A stretch of 64,000 nt of DNA from Desulfovibrio legallii (lineage in GTDB: Bacteria > Desulfobacterota > Desulfovibrionia > Desulfovibrionales > Desulfovibrionaceae): positions 1-64,000 of the forward strand of contig NZ_FNBX01000005.1 of NCBI RefSeq assembly GCF_900102485.1. Direction: 5' to 3'. Position 1 is the first letter of the stretch. The number at the start of each line of letters is the position of its first letter. Under the pieces are notes generated by a model that ran no database searches, was not told the origin of the DNA, and worked only from the letters and a program-made list of their open reading frames with translations. The translations under genes and the position numbers were made by a program. Shown here piece by piece: positions 45,202 through 54,504 of this stretch.

Positions 45202-46488
45202 GTGGGCATGCCGTACAGATTTATTCCCCAGTTGAGCCTTGAGGAAATCCGTCAGAAGCAGACCGAAGGTCTGCGCTACACCCTGCGGCAGGCTTTCAAA
45301 AGCCCGCAGTACCGCTCGCGGCTGACGGCCTGCGGCCTCACGCCCGACGCGCCCCTGACCCTGGATGACCTGCCGCGCCTGCCCACCGTGGACGTGGACG
45401 ACCTGCGCGCGGGCTACCCTCTGCCCCTGCTCTGCGTGCCGCCGGAAGAAGTGGTGCGCATCCACGCCTCCAGCGGCACCACGGGCAAGCGTAAAATCCT
45501 GGCTTACACAGCCAAGGATGTGGATGCCTTCAGCCTGCAGATCGCCCGCTGTTTTGAGCTGGCGGGCTTTACGCCGCAGGACCGCATGCAGCTGGCCGTG
45601 GGCTACGGCCTGTGGACGGCGGGCGCGGGCTTCCAGGCGGGCAGCGAGCGCCTGGGCATGCTGACCGTGCCCGTGGGGCCCGGCAACCTGGAAATGCACC
45701 TCCAGCTCCTGCAGGATCTGGGCGCCACGGGCTTCACGGCCACGGCCTCCATGGCCCTGCTGCTGGCCGAAGAGGTGGAGCGCGCGGGCATCCGTAAAAA
45801 CATCCGTCTGCGGCGCATGGTCTGCGGTTCCGAGGCGCACAGCGCCAAGATGCGCACGGCCATTGTGGACAAGCTGGGCCTGGAGGGCTGCTTTGACATC
45901 GCCGGCATGACCGAAATGTACGGCCCCGGCACGGCCATTGACTGCGACGCCCACGAGGGCCTGCACTACTGGGCGGACCTTTTTATCATCGAAGTGGTGG
46001 ACCCCGCCACCCTCAAGCCCGTGCCCGATGGCGAGGTGGGCGAAATGGTGGTCACCAGCCTGTGCAAGGAGGCCGCCCCCCTGCTGCGCTACCGCACCCA
46101 CGACCTCTGCCGCCTGCTGCCCAAGCCGTGTTCCTGCGGGCTTTCCATGCCCATGCACGACCGCATCCTAGGCCGCTCGGACGATATGCTCATCTACCGC
46201 GGGGTCAACATCTATCCCGGCCAGATCATGGACGTCATCAACCGCTTCCCCGAGCTGGGCGGCGAATATCAGGTGGAGCTGACCCGCGACGAGCGCGCCC
46301 TGGACCACATGGCCCTGACCGTGGAGCGCGCCCAGGGCCAGCCCGGCGGCAACGACGCGGCCCTGGCGCAGGCCCTGGAAGCCCGCCTGCACAAGGCGCT
46401 GCTGGCCAGGGTGAGCGTAGCCGTCACGGACTACGCCGGCCTGCCGCGCACCTTCAGCAAATCCAAGCGCGTCATCGACAAACGCTGA
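45202..46488 (+). CDS. paaK: Phenylacetate-CoA ligase family protein
   Basis: 428 residues of the short AMP-forming ligase family: ATP-binding HASSGTTGKRKILAYT, VCGSEAHSAKMR, DIAGMTEMYGPGTAIDC, YRTHDLCRLLPKPCSCGLSMPMHDRILGRSDDMLIYRGVNIYPGQIMDVI and the C-terminal Lys motif FSKSKRVIDKR. It activates aromatic acids to CoA thioesters via an adenylate; in strict anaerobes the substrate is often uncertain. AGGAGG lies 9 bases before a GTG at 45202 and 15 before the ATG at 45208, so I favour the GTG. The acyltransferase gene follows after 53 bp. Confidence 0.88.
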   Translation: MGMPYRFIPQLSLEEIRQKQTEGLRYTLRQAFKSPQYRSRLTACGLTPDAPLTLDDLPRLPTVDVDDLRAGYPLPLLCVPPEEVVRIHASSGTTGKRKILAYTAKDVDAFSLQIARCFELAGFTPQDRMQLAVGYGLWTAGAGFQAGSERLGMLTVPVGPGNLEMHLQLLQDLGATGFTATASMALLLAEEVERAGIRKNIRLRRMVCGSEAHSAKMRTAIVDKLGLEGCFDIAGMTEMYGPGTAIDCDAHEGLHYWADLFIIEVVDPATLKPVPDGEVGEMVVTSLCKEAAPLLRYRTHDLCRLLPKPCSCGLSMPMHDRILGRSDDMLIYRGVNIYPGQIMDVINRFPELGGEYQVELTRDERALDHMALTVERAQGQPGGNDAALAQALEARLHKALLARVSVAVTDYAGLPRTFSKSKRVIDKR

Positions 46489-46541
46489 CCGCCGCCGGAC
46501 GCCGCCCGGCCATTTCCTTCCCCAACCTCCGGAATACGGCC

Positions 46542-47270
46542 ATGAACCTGCTGCGCAAAGCCCTGGAGCGGGGCCTTACCCCCGCCAATGTGATCAGCTA
46601 CCTGAGCCTGCAGGCCCTGCGCTGCGGCGGGCTCTGCTGGGGCACGCTGCGGCTGCGCTGCAAGGCGCGGCTTCTGGGCGTGCGCCTGGGGCCGGGGGTG
46701 ACGGCCCACGGCCCGGTGGGCCTCATGCGCTGGCCCGGCAGCGAGATATGCATCGGGGCCGGGGCGAGCATCATTTCCTCCTGGCGGCGGGCCACGGCAG
46801 CCACCCTGGCCGCGCCCACCAGGCTCCGCACCTTCGGGCCGGGCGCGCGCATCCAGATCGGGGAGGGCGCGCAGCTGAGCGGCGCTTCCATCACAGCGCG
46901 TTCGCAGACCATCCGCATCGGGCGGCAGGTTTTGCTGGGGCCCAACTGCGTCATCGTGGATTCGGACTTTCACGCCCCCTGGCCGCCCGAAGCCCGCGCC
47001 GCAGCGCCAGGCCTGGAGCGCGACGCGCCAGTCTGCATCGGCGACTACGCCTGGCTGGGCATGAACTGCATGGTGCTTAAGGGCGTGCGCATCGGCGAAG
47101 GCGCGCTCATCGGCGCGGGCAGCGTGGTCAGCCGCGACGTGCCGCCCTATTGCCTGGCTGCGGGCGCGCCCGCCCGCGTGCTGCGCCGCCTGGGGCCGAC
47201 GACGCCCACCCCGCCCACTACGGAAGACGGCCCCAGGCCGGGCAACCACGCCGGGGAGGCACAGCGCTGA
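46542..47270 (+). CDS. Hexapeptide-repeat acyltransferase
   Basis: 242 residues with left-handed beta-helix repeats. IQIGEGAQLSGASITARSQTIRIGRQVLLGPNCVIVDSDFH carries the catalytic-type His in DSDFH, and VCIGDYAWLGMNCMVLKGVRIGEGALIGAGSVVSRDVPPYCLAAGAPARVL is the typical C-terminal end of WbbJ/NodL-like O-acyltransferases. An N-terminal amphipathic region (LTPANVISYLSLQALRCGG) may contact the membrane. It probably acetylates a surface sugar. It lies between paaK and the helicase gene (2-bp gap), so the three may be co-transcribed. Confidence 0.8.
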   Translation: MNLLRKALERGLTPANVISYLSLQALRCGGLCWGTLRLRCKARLLGVRLGPGVTAHGPVGLMRWPGSEICIGAGASIISSWRRATAATLAAPTRLRTFGPGARIQIGEGAQLSGASITARSQTIRIGRQVLLGPNCVIVDSDFHAPWPPEARAAAPGLERDAPVCIGDYAWLGMNCMVLKGVRIGEGALIGAGSVVSRDVPPYCLAAGAPARVLRRLGPTTPTPPTTEDGPRPGNHAGEAQR

Positions 47271-47272
47271 CC

Positions 47273-50200
47273 ATGTCCGTGGCGCAGTATATGGCCGCCC
47301 TGCTGGCCTCGCCCAAGCTGGGCGGCCAGGTGACCTGCCACCGCCTGCTGCCCGGCGCGCCGGCGGTTTACGCGCCCACGCGCCTGCCCTGGCCCGCAGC
47401 CATAGCCAGGATCCTGACGGAACGCGGCATCCGGGGGCTGTACAGCCATCAGGCCCTGGCCACGGACCACCTCCGCGCCGGGCATTCCATCGTGGCGGCC
47501 ACGCCCACGGCCAGCGGCAAAAGCCTGATCTACAACCTCCCCGTGCTGGAGCGCTGCCTGACGGACCCCGACGCCCGCGCTCTGTATCTTTTTCCCCTTA
47601 AGGCCCTGGCCCAGGATCAACTGGCGGGCTTCAACGCCCTGACCGCCGCCTGGCCGCCAGAGGCCCGCCCCGCGGCCGCCCTGTACGACGGCGACGCCAG
47701 CGACTACGCCCGGCGCAAAATCCGGCGCGACCCGCCCGCCGTGCTCATCAGCAATCCGGAGATGCTCCACCTGGGCATTCTGCCCCACCACGAGCAGTGG
47801 GCCGCCTTTCTGGCCGGGCTGAGCTTTGTGGTGGTGGACGAGGCCCACACCTACCGCGGGGTGTTCGGCGCGCATATGGCGCAGGTTTTCCGGCGGCTCA
47901 ACCGCCTGGCCGGGCGCTACGGGGCGCGGCCCGTGTACGCGCTGTGCACGGCCACGGTGGGCAACCCTGGGGAGCTGGCCGCCGCGCTGACAGGAACGGG
48001 AACAGACGGCAGCGGCCCGGCCCCGGTGGTCATCGACCAGTCCGGCGCGCCGCAGGGGCCGCGGCATTTTGTTTTTCTCAATCCGGAGCAAAGCCCGGCC
48101 ACGGCGGCCATTGATCTGCTCAAAGCGGCCCTGGCCCGCGGCCTGCGCACCATTGTCTACTGCCGCTCGCGCCGCATGACCGAGCTCATCAGCCTCTGGG
48201 CCGGGCAATCCGGGGCCTTCAGTCAGCGCATCTCCGCCTACCGGGCGGGCTTTCTGCCGGAGGAACGCCGCCGCATCGAGGCGCGCATGGCCTCCGGCGA
48301 CCTGCTGGCCGTAGTCAGTACCAGCGCGCTGGAACTGGGCATCGACATCGGCGGGCTGGACGTCTGCATCCTGGTGGGCTACCCCGGCACGGTCATGGCC
48401 ACCCTGCAGCGCGGGGGCCGGGTGGGCCGGGCGCAGCAGGAATCGGCCGTCATCGTGGTGGCGGGCGAGGACGCTCTGGACCAGTACTTTGCCCGCAATC
48501 CTGAGGATTTTTTCAGCCGCCCGCCAGAAAAAGCCGTGGTCAATCCGGAGAACGAAGTCATCCTGGCCCGGCACCTGGAGTGCGCCGCCGCCGAACTGCC
48601 CCTGACGCCCGAAGAAGACATGCTGCGCAGCCCGGCGGCCCGGCGCGCGGCGCGCGAGCTGCTGGGCAAGGGGCTCCTTCTGCAGACGGCCGACGGCAGC
48701 CGGCTGCTGGCGGCCCGCAAGCGCCCGCAGCGCCTGGTGGACCTGCGCGGCACAGGGCAGACCTGCTGCATTGAGGACGAGGAAGGACAGGTCATCGGCA
48801 CGGTGGACGGCTTCCGGGCCTGGCGCGAGACGCACCCCGGCGCCGTTTACCTGCACCGCGGCCGCAGCTACGTCATTACGGAGCTGGACCAGGCCCGCGG
48901 GCGGGTGCGGGCCAGACAGGCCAAGGTCGCCTGGTTCACCCGCACCCGCGGGCACAAGAGCACGGACATTCTGGAGGAAGTCGAACGCCGCTCCCTGGGC
49001 CGGGTGCTGGTCTGCCGGGGCCGCCTGCGGATCACGGAGCAGATCACGGGCTACGAAAAACGCGCCGCGTCCGGCAACCGGCTGCTGACCATCACCCCTC
49101 TGGACGCGCCCCCGCAGGTCTTTGAAACCGAAGGCCTGTGGTACGTCTTTCCCGACGCCCTGCGCGCGTATCTGGAAGAACGCTTTCTGCACTTCATGGG
49201 TTCCATCCATGCGCTGGAACACGCGGCCATTGGCCTGCTGCCCCTTTTGATCCTGGCGGACCGCAACGACTTCGGCGGCATTTCCACCCCCCTGCACCCC
49301 CAGCTGGGCCTGCCCGCCGTGTTCATTTACGACGGCCTGCCCGGCGGCGCGGGGCTCACCCGGCAGGCCTTCCCAGAGGCGCGGCAGCTGCTGGAGGCCG
49401 CCTGCAAAACCGTGGCCGCCTGCCCCTGCGAGGAGGGCTGCCCCTCCTGCGTGCATTCCCCCAAATGCGGCTCAGGCAACCGGCCCATCAGCAAAAAAGG
49501 CGCGCTGGAACTGCTGCGTCAGGCCCTGGCCCCCGGCGACGAGGGCGACGCGCTGGCCGCAGGCCTGCGCATCAGCCCGGCCCCGGAACGCCTTGCGGCA
49601 GCGGATTGGGCCGCCACCGCGCCGGAAGCCGCGCCGGAAGCCGATCGGCCGCCGGCAACGGCGTCTCCCGTAAACCGTACAAGAGAGGTTCCCGTGCCCG
49701 ACGCCACCACTACAGCCGCCCCAGCCGCGCCGGATTCGGGGCCTTTTTCCGGGTCAAAGGCCGCCGCAACGGACGCCGCCTCCTGCGCACGCCCGGCCGT
49801 GCCGCCGCCGCGCTATGTGGTTTTTGACGTGGAGACGCGCCGCTCCGCCGCCGAGGTGGGCGGCTGGAACCGCGCGGACCGCATGGGCGTGAGCGTGGCC
49901 GTGGCCTACGACAGCCAGGCCGACGACTTTTTCAGCTATGAACAAGAAGCGTTGCCGGCTCTGTTTGAGCGCCTGCAGGCCGCGCAGCTGGTCATCGGCT
50001 TCAACAGCCTGCGTTTCGACTATGCCGTGCTGCGGCCTTTTGCGCCTTTTGACCTGCGCGGCCTGCCCAGCCTGGATTTGCTGCAGCGGGTGAACCAATC
50101 CCTCAACTATCGCGTTTCGCTGGATAACCTTGGGCAGGCCACCCTGGGCGAACCCAAGAGCGCCAACGGCCTGCTGGCCCTCCAATGGTGGAAGGAAGGA

Positions 50201-50344
50201 CGCCTGGAAGACATCGCCCACTACTGCCGCAAGGATGTGGACATCACCCACCGCCTCTATCGCTACGGCCTGGAACGGGGCTATGTGCTGTTTCGCAACA
50301 AGGCGGGGGCGGCAGTGCGGGCTCCGGTGGATTTCAGGGGGTAG
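47273..50344 (+). CDS. MrfA-like DEAD/DEAH helicase fused to an MrfB-like exonuclease
   Basis: 1,023 residues. Residues 1-760 are a YprA/MrfA-type helicase: Walker A TPTASGKS (77-84), VVDEAHTYRG (DEAH 189-192), motif IV-VI region with YCRSRRMTELI, STSALELGIDIGGLDVCILVGYPGT and QRGGRVGRAQQ, and a C-terminal DUF1998-like part with the Cys set ACPCEEGCPSCVHSPKCGSG. After a ~80-residue disordered linker, residues ~848-1023 form an RNase H-like exonuclease: FDVETRR, GFNSLRFDYAVLR and HYCRKDVDITHRLY supply the DEDDy-type acidic residues and Tyr. In Bacillus these are two proteins, MrfA and MrfB, which repair mitomycin damage. It overlaps the convergent mdtA by 11 bp. Confidence 0.88.
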   Translation: MSVAQYMAALLASPKLGGQVTCHRLLPGAPAVYAPTRLPWPAAIARILTERGIRGLYSHQALATDHLRAGHSIVAATPTASGKSLIYNLPVLERCLTDPDARALYLFPLKALAQDQLAGFNALTAAWPPEARPAAALYDGDASDYARRKIRRDPPAVLISNPEMLHLGILPHHEQWAAFLAGLSFVVVDEAHTYRGVFGAHMAQVFRRLNRLAGRYGARPVYALCTATVGNPGELAAALTGTGTDGSGPAPVVIDQSGAPQGPRHFVFLNPEQSPATAAIDLLKAALARGLRTIVYCRSRRMTELISLWAGQSGAFSQRISAYRAGFLPEERRRIEARMASGDLLAVVSTSALELGIDIGGLDVCILVGYPGTVMATLQRGGRVGRAQQESAVIVVAGEDALDQYFARNPEDFFSRPPEKAVVNPENEVILARHLECAAAELPLTPEEDMLRSPAARRAARELLGKGLLLQTADGSRLLAARKRPQRLVDLRGTGQTCCIEDEEGQVIGTVDGFRAWRETHPGAVYLHRGRSYVITELDQARGRVRARQAKVAWFTRTRGHKSTDILEEVERRSLGRVLVCRGRLRITEQITGYEKRAASGNRLLTITPLDAPPQVFETEGLWYVFPDALRAYLEERFLHFMGSIHALEHAAIGLLPLLILADRNDFGGISTPLHPQLGLPAVFIYDGLPGGAGLTRQAFPEARQLLEAACKTVAACPCEEGCPSCVHSPKCGSGNRPISKKGALELLRQALAPGDEGDALAAGLRISPAPERLAAADWAATAPEAAPEADRPPATASPVNRTREVPVPDATTTAAPAAPDSGPFSGSKAAATDAASCARPAVPPPRYVVFDVETRRSAAEVGGWNRADRMGVSVAVAYDSQADDFFSYEQEALPALFERLQAAQLVIGFNSLRFDYAVLRPFAPFDLRGLPSLDLLQRVNQSLNYRVSLDNLGQATLGEPKSANGLLALQWWKEGRLEDIAHYCRKDVDITHRLYRYGLERGYVLFRNKAGAAVRAPVDFRG

Positions 50345-51659
50345 GCGGCAGGCCGGGCACGGCTTCGGCCCGGGGCGCGGGGACGCTGGCGGCCACGGTT
50401 ACCCGGCTGCCGTCGCGCAGCCGATCCAGGCCGTCCACCACCACGGTTTCGCCTGCGGCAAGGCCCTTCTCCACCACGGCCAGGCTGTCCGTGGTCAGGC
50501 CCACCGTAATGAGGCGCAGGCTCACCGCGGCGGTTTTTACGGCGTTGTGCGGCGCTGTGCCCTCCTTGGCGGCTCCGGGCCTGGGCGCGGGGGCGGCCTT
50601 TGCCGCAAGGGGCGCGGCGGCCCCGTTTTTTCCGGCGGCGGGTGCGGCGGCGCTTTCCGCGGCCTGCAACACATAGACGTAGCTGCCGCGCGTGCCCAGC
50701 TGCACGGCGGAGGCGGGCACCGTGACCGCGCCCCGCAGCACGCGCACCAGAAGGCGCGCGTTGACAAACTGGTTGGGATAAAGGGCCTCGTCCGCATTGG
50801 GGAAGCTGGCCTTGAGCTTCACCGTGCCCGTGGAGGTGTCGATCTGGTTGTCCATCGAAACCAGACGGCCCAGCCCCAGCTGCGCTTTTTGCTCCCTGTC
50901 CCAGGCCTGCACGGGCAGGGGGCCGGAACCTTCTTCCTCACTGCGGCGCAGGGCCCGCACCACCAGGGGCACCTGGCTTTCAGGCAGGGTAAAGACCACA
51001 TCGCAGGGGCTGACCTCGGTAATGCGCACCAGCCCCTCGGCGGAGGAGCTCTTGATCATGTTGCCTTCGTCCACATTGCGCAGGCCCAGGCGGCCCGAGA
51101 CCGGGGCCGTGACGCGGCTGTACTCCAGCTGGAGGCGGGCCGCGTCCGCGGCGGCTTTGTCCGCGGCCACCGTGCCCTCATACTGGCGCACCAGGGCGCG
51201 CTGGGTCTCATACTGCTGGGCGGCGATGAAATCGCCCTTGGAAAGCTGGGCGTAACGGCGCAGATCCTTGCGGGCGTTGTCCAGCTGGGCCTGGTCCTTG
51301 GTCAGAGTGCCCAGGGCCTGGTCCAGGGAGGCCTGGAAGGGACGCGGGTCGATCTCCGCCAGCAGATCGCCGGCCTTGACGCGCTGGCCCTCCGTAAAAT
51401 GCAGGCGCAAGAGCTGCCCGTCCACCCGGCTGGTCACCAGCACGTCGCTGGAAGGCAGCACCGTGCCCAGGCCGTTGCAGAACTGGGGCACATCCTGCGT
51501 CGCGGCCACGGCCACGCGCACCGGGGCCGCGCCCGCGGGCATGCCCTGACGGCCGCCGCCGAAAAACAGCCGCCAGCCCGCCAGGGCCAGGACTATAAGG
51601 AGCAGCGGCACAAGCCAGCGGCGGGTGCGGGCGGAACAGGACGGCAAAACAACACTCAT
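50334..51659 (-). CDS. mdtA: RND efflux periplasmic adaptor, MdtA-like
   Basis: 441 residues. A membrane anchor (RRWLVPLLLIVLALAGWRLFF) precedes the adaptor fold: the lipoyl half VTSRVDGQLLRLHFTEGQRVKAGDLLAEIDPRPF, a coiled coil (LTKDQAQLDNARKDLRRYAQL), YSRVTAPVSGRLGLRNVDEGNMI, and barrel domains with VVFTLPESQVPLVV and STGTVKLKASFPNADEALYPNQFVNARL. These lines follow E. coli MdtA closely. An Ala/Pro/Lys-rich insert (~325-365) splits the last domain. It is the last gene of the sensor operon, starting in the kinase stop (ATGA). Its partner permeases lie at 11.8-18.1 kb. Confidence 0.9.
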   Translation of the reverse strand: MSVVLPSCSARTRRWLVPLLLIVLALAGWRLFFGGGRQGMPAGAAPVRVAVAATQDVPQFCNGLGTVLPSSDVLVTSRVDGQLLRLHFTEGQRVKAGDLLAEIDPRPFQASLDQALGTLTKDQAQLDNARKDLRRYAQLSKGDFIAAQQYETQRALVRQYEGTVAADKAAADAARLQLEYSRVTAPVSGRLGLRNVDEGNMIKSSSAEGLVRITEVSPCDVVFTLPESQVPLVVRALRRSEEEGSGPLPVQAWDREQKAQLGLGRLVSMDNQIDTSTGTVKLKASFPNADEALYPNQFVNARLLVRVLRGAVTVPASAVQLGTRGSYVYVLQAAESAAAPAAGKNGAAAPLAAKAAPAPRPGAAKEGTAPHNAVKTAAVSLRLITVGLTTDSLAVVEKGLAAGETVVVDGLDRLRDGSRVTVAASVPAPRAEAVPGLPPTP

Positions 51660-53248
51660 GCGGGGCGTTCTCCTTGAGGCGGGGGGGCAAAGCTGACGCG
51701 GAACACGGCTTCCTCCGGCCCGGCGGGCAGCAGATCCAGCCGCCAATGCAGGCGCTCGCAGGCGCGCAGGGCCAGGGAAAGCCCCAGGCCGTGGCCCGAA
51801 GGGGCGCGGTTGCGGCCATGGCGCGTCCCGCGCGCAAAAACGTCCGCCCCCGCAGGGATGCGGCCGCTGTTGCGCACCAGCAGCGCAACGGACGTGAGGC
51901 TCACGGCGGCGCGGTCATTTTCCGTGTACTTGCAGGCGTTGTCCAGCAGATTTTTAAAAACGATGTTCACCAGGTCCCGCTGCCCCCACACCCGCACCGC
52001 CGGGGCCAGATCCGCCGTCAGCCCCACGGCCGGGCGCGGCCGGGGCGGCGCGGGCGCGGCAGCGGGCTCTTGAGCCGGCGGGCCGGACGGATCCTGCACA
52101 TCTGAAACGGCATCCTCGGCCGACGTTGCCGGGCCCGAAAGCTCAGCTTCCGGCACAGGTTGTCCCGGCGCATCCAGGTCTGACGCCATGGGGGCCGCCG
52201 TAACCGGGTCTGCGGCGGCCCGGCCCGCGAGGCCGCAGGCGGCCGCTTCCGGAGTGCCGGCTTCCAGGCGCAGCAGGCCGTCGCGCTCCATGCGGCGGAG
52301 GATGCCGCGCAGCAGGGCTGTGGCGTCCAGCTCCCGGCATTCCAGCTCTTCCGGCCGCCGGGCCAGCAACAGCAGGGTGCGCACGGTATCGGCCATGCCC
52401 TCAACCGTGCGGGCAAGCCGCCGCAGCACGGGCAGAAGCTCCGCACGCTGCGGCAGCGCAGCCAGGCGCGGCTCCAGGATTTCCAGCCCGCCCTGGAGCA
52501 CGGTGAGGGGCGTGCGCAGCTCGTGGCTTACGTCGCCGGTAAAATTGCTCTCCCGCTGCACAAAGCTGCGCAAGGCCGTCTCGCGGGCGGCCACAGCCCT
52601 GGCCAGCACGCCCACCTCGTCGTCCAGCTCCGTGCAGGGCACGCGGGGGGGCTGCGCCGCGCCGTCGCGCAGCAGAGCTTCCGGCGGGCGGCCTTCCACC
52701 GCCGCGGTGAGCTCGCGCAGGGGCGCGGTAAGGCGACGGCTCAGCACCACGGCCAGGAACACGGCCAGGGCCAGCCCCGCCAGCGCGCAGAGCAGAAGCG
52801 CGCCGGTGAGCTTCTGCTTGAGCGCCGCAAACACGCCCACTTCACCACTGAGGGCGTAAACCACCTGATCGCGCCGCTCCAGCAGCACGAAGTCGCGGCG
52901 GTTATCGCTGAGGTGCAGGCCGTCGGGCAGGGCGCGCCAGGCGTCCGGCACCTCCTTGCCGGCCAGAAAGCGCCAGTGCATGACGGCGGCCAGGTCTTCC
53001 CCGTAATAAAGTTTTTCGCCGCCGCGGTCTTCGGCCTCCCAGGCGCGGCGTTCCGCTTCGATCAGGGCGTCCATGACCGGACGGGTATGCCAGGCAAGCA
53101 GGGAGGCCCCCAGAAAGTCAAAGGAGAACCGCCCGGCCAGGCCCAGGGCTGCGCCCATGCTCAGGGCAAGGAAGACAAAGGCCGCCAGCAGACGCCGCCG
53201 GATGCTGGCGCGACGCGGCGCGGCCAAGGGCGCTTTGAAGGGCGTCAT
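51656..53248 (-). CDS. Sensor histidine kinase (membrane bound)
   Basis: 530 residues. Membrane helices at ~18-36 and ~150-170 flank a ~110-residue periplasmic sensor. HAMP follows (RRLTAPLRELTAAVEG), then the phosphoacceptor helix VSHELRTPLTVLQGG (His242), and an ATPase domain with the N box IVFKNLLDNACKYT and G2 box GHGLGLSLALR. Two oddities: a ~80-residue Pro/Ala-rich insert (~335-415) between the helices and the ATPase, and VRNSGRIPAGADVF where a DxGxG box is usual. It should phosphorylate the response regulator next to it, with which it overlaps by 4 bp. QseC-like arrangement; signal unknown. Confidence 0.88.
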   Translation of the reverse strand: MTPFKAPLAAPRRASIRRRLLAAFVFLALSMGAALGLAGRFSFDFLGASLLAWHTRPVMDALIEAERRAWEAEDRGGEKLYYGEDLAAVMHWRFLAGKEVPDAWRALPDGLHLSDNRRDFVLLERRDQVVYALSGEVGVFAALKQKLTGALLLCALAGLALAVFLAVVLSRRLTAPLRELTAAVEGRPPEALLRDGAAQPPRVPCTELDDEVGVLARAVAARETALRSFVQRESNFTGDVSHELRTPLTVLQGGLEILEPRLAALPQRAELLPVLRRLARTVEGMADTVRTLLLLARRPEELECRELDATALLRGILRRMERDGLLRLEAGTPEAAACGLAGRAAADPVTAAPMASDLDAPGQPVPEAELSGPATSAEDAVSDVQDPSGPPAQEPAAAPAPPRPRPAVGLTADLAPAVRVWGQRDLVNIVFKNLLDNACKYTENDRAAVSLTSVALLVRNSGRIPAGADVFARGTRHGRNRAPSGHGLGLSLALRACERLHWRLDLLPAGPEEAVFRVSFAPPPQGERPA

Positions 53249-53985
53249 ACCGCCCCCGCCCCGCTGGGCGCAACGGCATTGGGCGCGGCTTCCGGCGCGT
53301 CCAGGCTCAGGCGGTAACCCACATGGGGGATGGTGTGCAGCAGGGGCACGGCAAAGGGCTTGTCCAGCTCCCGCCGCAATTCGTGGATGTGGGTGCGCAG
53401 GGCGCTGCCCTCCGGGGGCGCATCACCCCAAAGCAGGTTTTCCAGGTCTTCGCGCCGCACCAGGCCGGGGGCCGCGCGCAGCAGCTCCGCCAGGATGCGG
53501 AAGCCCGTGGGGCTCAGGCGCAGGGGCCGCCCCGCGCGCTCGGCCCGGTGCCCGGCCGCGTCCAGCCGCACATCGGCATAGGCCCAGAGCGCGCCCGCGG
53601 TCTTGCCCGCCTGGAGGCGGCTGCGCCGCAGCAGCGCGCGGACGCGGGCCTCCAGCTCCTTAAGGGCAAAGGGCTTGATCAGATAGTCGTCGGCCCCGGC
53701 CTCCAGGCCCAGTACGCGGTCGGCCACCGTATCCCGCGCCGTAAGCATGAGCACGGGCACGTTCAGACCGTGCTCCTCCCGCAGGGCGCGGCAGAGCGCC
53801 AGACCGTCCAGCCCCGGCAGCATGACGTCCAGGACCAGGCAATCAAAGCGACGCTCCAGGGCCAGGGCCAGGCCGGCCCGGCCGTTGCGGGCGCAGTCCA
53901 GCGCGTAGCCCAGGGGCTCCAGATAGGCGTAGAGGTTGGCGAGGATATCCTCGTTGTCCTCAACGAGCAGCAGGGTGTCGGGCAT
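53245..53985 (-). CDS. OmpR-family response regulator
   Basis: 246 residues. Receiver domain 1-120 with the acidic pocket LLVEDNED, phosphoacceptor Asp53 in LVLDVMLPGLDG and Lys in YLIKPFALKELEARVRALLRR. The winged-helix DNA-binding domain (~130-230) has LSPTGFRILAELLRAAPGLVRREDLENLLWG and LRTHIHELRRELDKPF...LHTIPHVGYRL. It is the partner of the adjacent kinase and probably controls this operon and possibly the distant mdtBC. Its start lies 26 bp inside the preceding BOF gene. Confidence 0.93.
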   Translation of the reverse strand: MPDTLLLVEDNEDILANLYAYLEPLGYALDCARNGRAGLALALERRFDCLVLDVMLPGLDGLALCRALREEHGLNVPVLMLTARDTVADRVLGLEAGADDYLIKPFALKELEARVRALLRRSRLQAGKTAGALWAYADVRLDAAGHRAERAGRPLRLSPTGFRILAELLRAAPGLVRREDLENLLWGDAPPEGSALRTHIHELRRELDKPFAVPLLHTIPHVGYRLSLDAPEAAPNAVAPSGAGAV

Positions 53986-54409
53986 GACCGGCGGCGTTCT
54001 CCTGCCGGGCCGGGGCGGCGGGCAGATCCGCTTCCGTCACCGGGCCCAGGATGACAAGACTGTCCGCCTCCACCGTATTGGGGCGCTTGCGGTTCCAGTC
54101 CACATGGCCCTGAAGGCGGATTTTATCCTTGGGCGTCACGGTCAGCTGGCCGAAGACGCTGTTTTCTATTTCCACCACCACCTGGCCGCTGCGGTCCTCA
54201 AACAGGTAACGGTGTTTACGGCGGGGCAGCTTTTCCACCAGCCGTCCTTCCAGCACGCAGGGGGCGTCGTCCTGGGCGCTCAGCACGTCCACGGCCCGGG
54301 TCACGGCCGGGGCCACGCCGGGGCCTTCAAATCCGGCGGCCAATGCGGGCCCGCGCCAGGCCGCCAGCGCCAGCAAGGCCAGCAGGGCGGCAAGGGCTGT
54401 TCTGGGCAT
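53960..54409 (-). CDS. Periplasmic BOF-domain protein (YgiW/YdeI-like)
   Basis: 149 residues with a signal peptide (MPRTALAALLALLALAAWRGPALAAG) and a bacterial OB-fold: CVLEGRLVEKLPRRKHRYLFEDRSGQVVVEIENSVFGQLTVTPKDKIRLQGHVDWNRK. The family (NirD/YgiW/YdeI, VisP) binds small ligands in the periplasm and is linked to stress and antimicrobial peptide tolerance in enterobacteria. A similar gene lies beside the qseBC sensor pair in E. coli, as here. Ribosome site GGAGG is 4-5 bases before ATG 54409. Confidence 0.85.
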   Translation of the reverse strand: MPRTALAALLALLALAAWRGPALAAGFEGPGVAPAVTRAVDVLSAQDDAPCVLEGRLVEKLPRRKHRYLFEDRSGQVVVEIENSVFGQLTVTPKDKIRLQGHVDWNRKRPNTVEADSLVILGPVTEADLPAAPARQENAAGHARHPAAR

Positions 54410-54504
54410 GGGGCCTCCTTCGGTTTTTTCTGCAGCCAGGGGCGGCGGGACGCGCCCGCCGCCTCGGCGACACGCAATTTTTTTGGGGGGGATCGGGCGA
54501 GGCC

